DNA of 7,675 bases from contig JAIRRD010000112.1 of assembly GCA_031256155.1 (NCBI GenBank), positions 1-7,675 on the forward strand, in the 5' to 3' direction. Every line of letters begins with the position of its first letter. Within the stretch, counting starts at the first letter, position 1. Origin of the DNA: Holophagales bacterium (GTDB lineage Bacteria; Acidobacteriota; Holophagae; Holophagales; Holophagaceae). Positions 6,181 to 7,675 of this stretch are shown piece by piece. The translations under genes and the position numbers were made by a program. The notes under the pieces were generated by a model. The model was given only the letters and a program-made list of their open reading frames with translations. It did not search any database and was not told where the DNA came from.

Positions 6181-6181
6181 C

Positions 6182-6196
6182 GCCACTTGCAAAACC
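6182..6196. repeat. Right copy of the 15-bp direct repeat, within a hairpin
   Basis: GCCACTTGCAAAACC, identical to 3215-3229, starts one base after the YbjN-like stop. Its CTTGCAAAA (6186-6194) pairs with TTTTGCAAG (6201-6209) around CCAAAA, and GCC (6182-6184) can pair with GGC (6211-6213) after a mismatch. There is no T run. Unlike the left copy, this hairpin lies inside the open PBP-SpoIID frame. Confidence 0.85.
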
Positions 6197-7675
6197 AAAA
6201 TTTTGCAAGCGGCTCTCTTGCCTTCAAATTGAGCATCCGTTGCTTTTTAGCGTTCATATTTGCTCTTTTCATTGCAGCGTTTCAACCTATTGAGCGTTGG
6301 CAGTGGCGTTCCGGTCAATTGGTCTCCGCTGCCAGTGACCCGTTGTTATTGGTTGGTTCAATCCAAAAACCTTTTATTGCCAAGGCGTGGTCAGTGGGGC
6401 ATCCCAATGTCGCGCCGCCAATAATTACCTGCTCAGCCACTTCCGGTTGCTGGCGTGTCAGCGGCCACGGTCAAATGAACCTGCCGGACGCGCTGTCAAA
6501 CAGTTGTAATGCCTATTTTCTGGAGCTTGCCAGGCAAACACCTCTTGACGTTTTGAACCAAACATTTTCAGATGCCGGTTTTCAGGGGCGGATTTTAAAC
6601 GCGGAGTCAGCCATCGGCTTAGACCCCTTTGTACCAAAAATACGTCCCTCAAGTCTTTTCAAAGCCTACTATCAGTTGATTTCGCTGCCATGGGATAGGG
6701 AAGAGGGCGTGAGGCAGTTGGTCATACACGGCCTCCGTCAGGCCGCTTCAAGCGGCACGGCCAAAGTGGGGCGGGTCGGCTACTTTGCCAAGACCGGCAC
6801 CGTCCAGGGTGGATCGCACGATACCACTGTTGGCCTTGCGATTGCCATTGACAGCAGCGGAAATGCTGTTTTGGCCAGGCAGATGGGTGCGACAGGGCGC
6901 GAAACTGCGGCCCGGTTGTTTACGGAAGCACCCAGACCGGAAGGGATGGTACGTGTGCGCCTGTTTGAATTGCTGGGGGCACAGACTGTTGAGGTCAGGA
7001 ATCTTGAAGATTTTGCAATTCCCTGTACCGGGGGTTTTCTGGGCGCGAATGCGGCAAAAATATTAAAGTCAGGGGACGAAGCCGGGCCTGGGCTATTGGA
7101 AGTGCGTATGCGGCAAACCAACTTGCGTCGCGTTTTTAAGGGACACTTGCGTATGGACCCAAAAGGTGAGCTGATAGCTGTCATGACAGATAGGGAATAT
7201 GTTTCTGGTGTCATTAATGCCGAGTTGACGCAGAACCACCCAAGACAGCTTCGTTTGGAACTTGGTGCCGCTGTCATTCGCTACCTGAGCCAGCGTCCAA
7301 GGCATAGTAACGCGGATGTCTGCGACAATACGCACTGCGCCTGGTTTATAGGCCGTGGCCCCCGCACAGACTGGTCAACGCCTGGACTGGCTAAGGAAGT
7401 GGGGCAGGTTTTGAGTCCCATAGATGATGAAATCTGGAAAGAAATAATAGTTAGGGCAAAGTACCCCGGCCCATCCCTTTGGACATCCCACTGCGGCGGC
7501 AAGCCTTTGTCACCTCTTGCCATATGGGGGAGCGGGTCTGGAGAAGCTGCCGCCTGTCCGCGTCATACGCAGCCCGCACACTATTGGGAACGCGCCTGGG
7601 ATAGAGGAAAACTGGAAAAACAAGTCGGCGGACAAATTGTTTCCGCCCAAATCGTCTGGCCCAGAGGCCAATGGA
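6187..7675 (+). CDS. PBP transpeptidase-SpoIID fusion, 3' end beyond window
   Basis: The frame is open from 6181 to the right edge (496 residues counted from TTG 6187). A single membrane anchor (residues 14-32, KLSIRCFLAFIFALFIAAF) leads straight into a compact transpeptidase domain with all three serine-transferase motifs: S58-I-Q-K61 (GSIQKPF), S106-C-N108 in ALSNSCNAYF, and K202-T-G-T. There is no class B N-terminal domain. A SpoIID domain follows from about residue 254: YVSGVINAEL with E346, CDNTHCAWF (C379, C384), and SHCGG (C436), matching the family's Glu and cysteine/GG positions. SpoIID cleaves peptide-free glycan strands during sporulation engulfment; in non-sporulating bacteria such domains act in wall turnover. 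So one protein could both cross-link stem peptides and cut glycan at the inner membrane. The start is uncertain: only TTG 6187 or TTG 6229 keep the anchor, and neither has a ribosome-binding site. The first ATG (6475) would lose anchor and active serine. Confidence 0.85.
   Translation, partial: MQNQNFASGSLAFKLSIRCFLAFIFALFIAAFQPIERWQWRSGQLVSAASDPLLLVGSIQKPFIAKAWSVGHPNVAPPIITCSATSGCWRVSGHGQMNLPDALSNSCNAYFLELARQTPLDVLNQTFSDAGFQGRILNAESAIGLDPFVPKIRPSSLFKAYYQLISLPWDREEGVRQLVIHGLRQAASSGTAKVGRVGYFAKTGTVQGGSHDTTVGLAIAIDSSGNAVLARQMGATGRETAARLFTEAPRPEGMVRVRLFELLGAQTVEVRNLEDFAIPCTGGFLGANAAKILKSGDEAGPGLLEVRMRQTNLRRVFKGHLRMDPKGELIAVMTDREYVSGVINAELTQNHPRQLRLELGAAVIRYLSQRPRHSNADVCDNTHCAWFIGRGPRTDWSTPGLAKEVGQVLSPIDDEIWKEIIVRAKYPGPSLWTSHCGGKPLSPLAIWGSGSGEAAACPRHTQPAHYWERAWDRGKLEKQVGGQIVSAQIVWPRGQW

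Noticed and set aside
6475..6477. First ATG as start of the PBP-SpoIID gene
   Set aside because: Starting there would remove the membrane anchor and the SIQK active-site motif, both clearly encoded upstream in the same frame.
6458..7523. Reverse-strand and alternate-frame open frames over the PBP-SpoIID gene
   Set aside because: They lie opposite or across a frame with complete catalytic motifs of two known domains and have no features of their own.

Overview
The window reads as accessory or rearranged DNA from a Gram-negative-type (diderm) bacterium. Most recognisable products carry Sec signal peptides or membrane anchors, and the cell-wall genes assume a peptidoglycan layer. Base composition is patchy: the reverse-strand gene near 1.5-2.0 kb and the YbjN-like gene near 5.7-6.2 kb are visibly AT-rich, while the DUF58, propeller and PBP-SpoIID genes are richer in G+C. 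The gene mix would fit a host-associated phylum such as Fibrobacterota, Bacteroidota or Spirochaetota. That is only an impression; nothing here fixes the taxon.

Layout. 1-480 holds gene debris: short open tails, a perfect hairpin, and a small plus-strand reading frame broken by one base in a C run. 479-694 is a small reverse-strand hypothetical gene. 961-1071 is a clear tRNA-Ala(CGC) gene on the reverse strand with a terminator directly behind it. 1072-1465 has no gene but carries the probable tRNA promoter and three consecutive hairpins. 1466-1993 (reverse) encodes a secreted protein of unknown function with a possible promoter. 2288-3208 (forward) is a DUF58 membrane protein. 3209-3667 is non-coding and rich in inverted repeats. 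3668-5629 encodes a large secreted protein with 46-residue propeller-type repeats, two SH3-like domains and a distinct C-terminal region. 5719-6180 encodes a small secreted YbjN-like protein. From about 6187 to the right edge runs an incomplete gene that fuses a penicillin-binding transpeptidase domain to a SpoIID domain.

The most interesting reading is that the DUF58 gene and the PBP-SpoIID gene were once adjacent and that the two secreted-protein genes between them are an insertion. A 15-base direct repeat, GCCACTTGCAAAACC, lies directly after the DUF58 stop and again directly after the YbjN-like stop, each copy beginning a hairpin. A good ribosome-binding site, AGGAG, sits next to the left copy with no gene to serve, while the PBP-SpoIID frame at the right copy has no ATG and no ribosome-binding site. 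Joining the two copies would place AGGAG four bases before a TTG that opens the PBP-SpoIID frame. The fusion itself would join a peptide cross-linking enzyme and a glycan-cleaving domain in one membrane-anchored chain, and is the best candidate for something little described.
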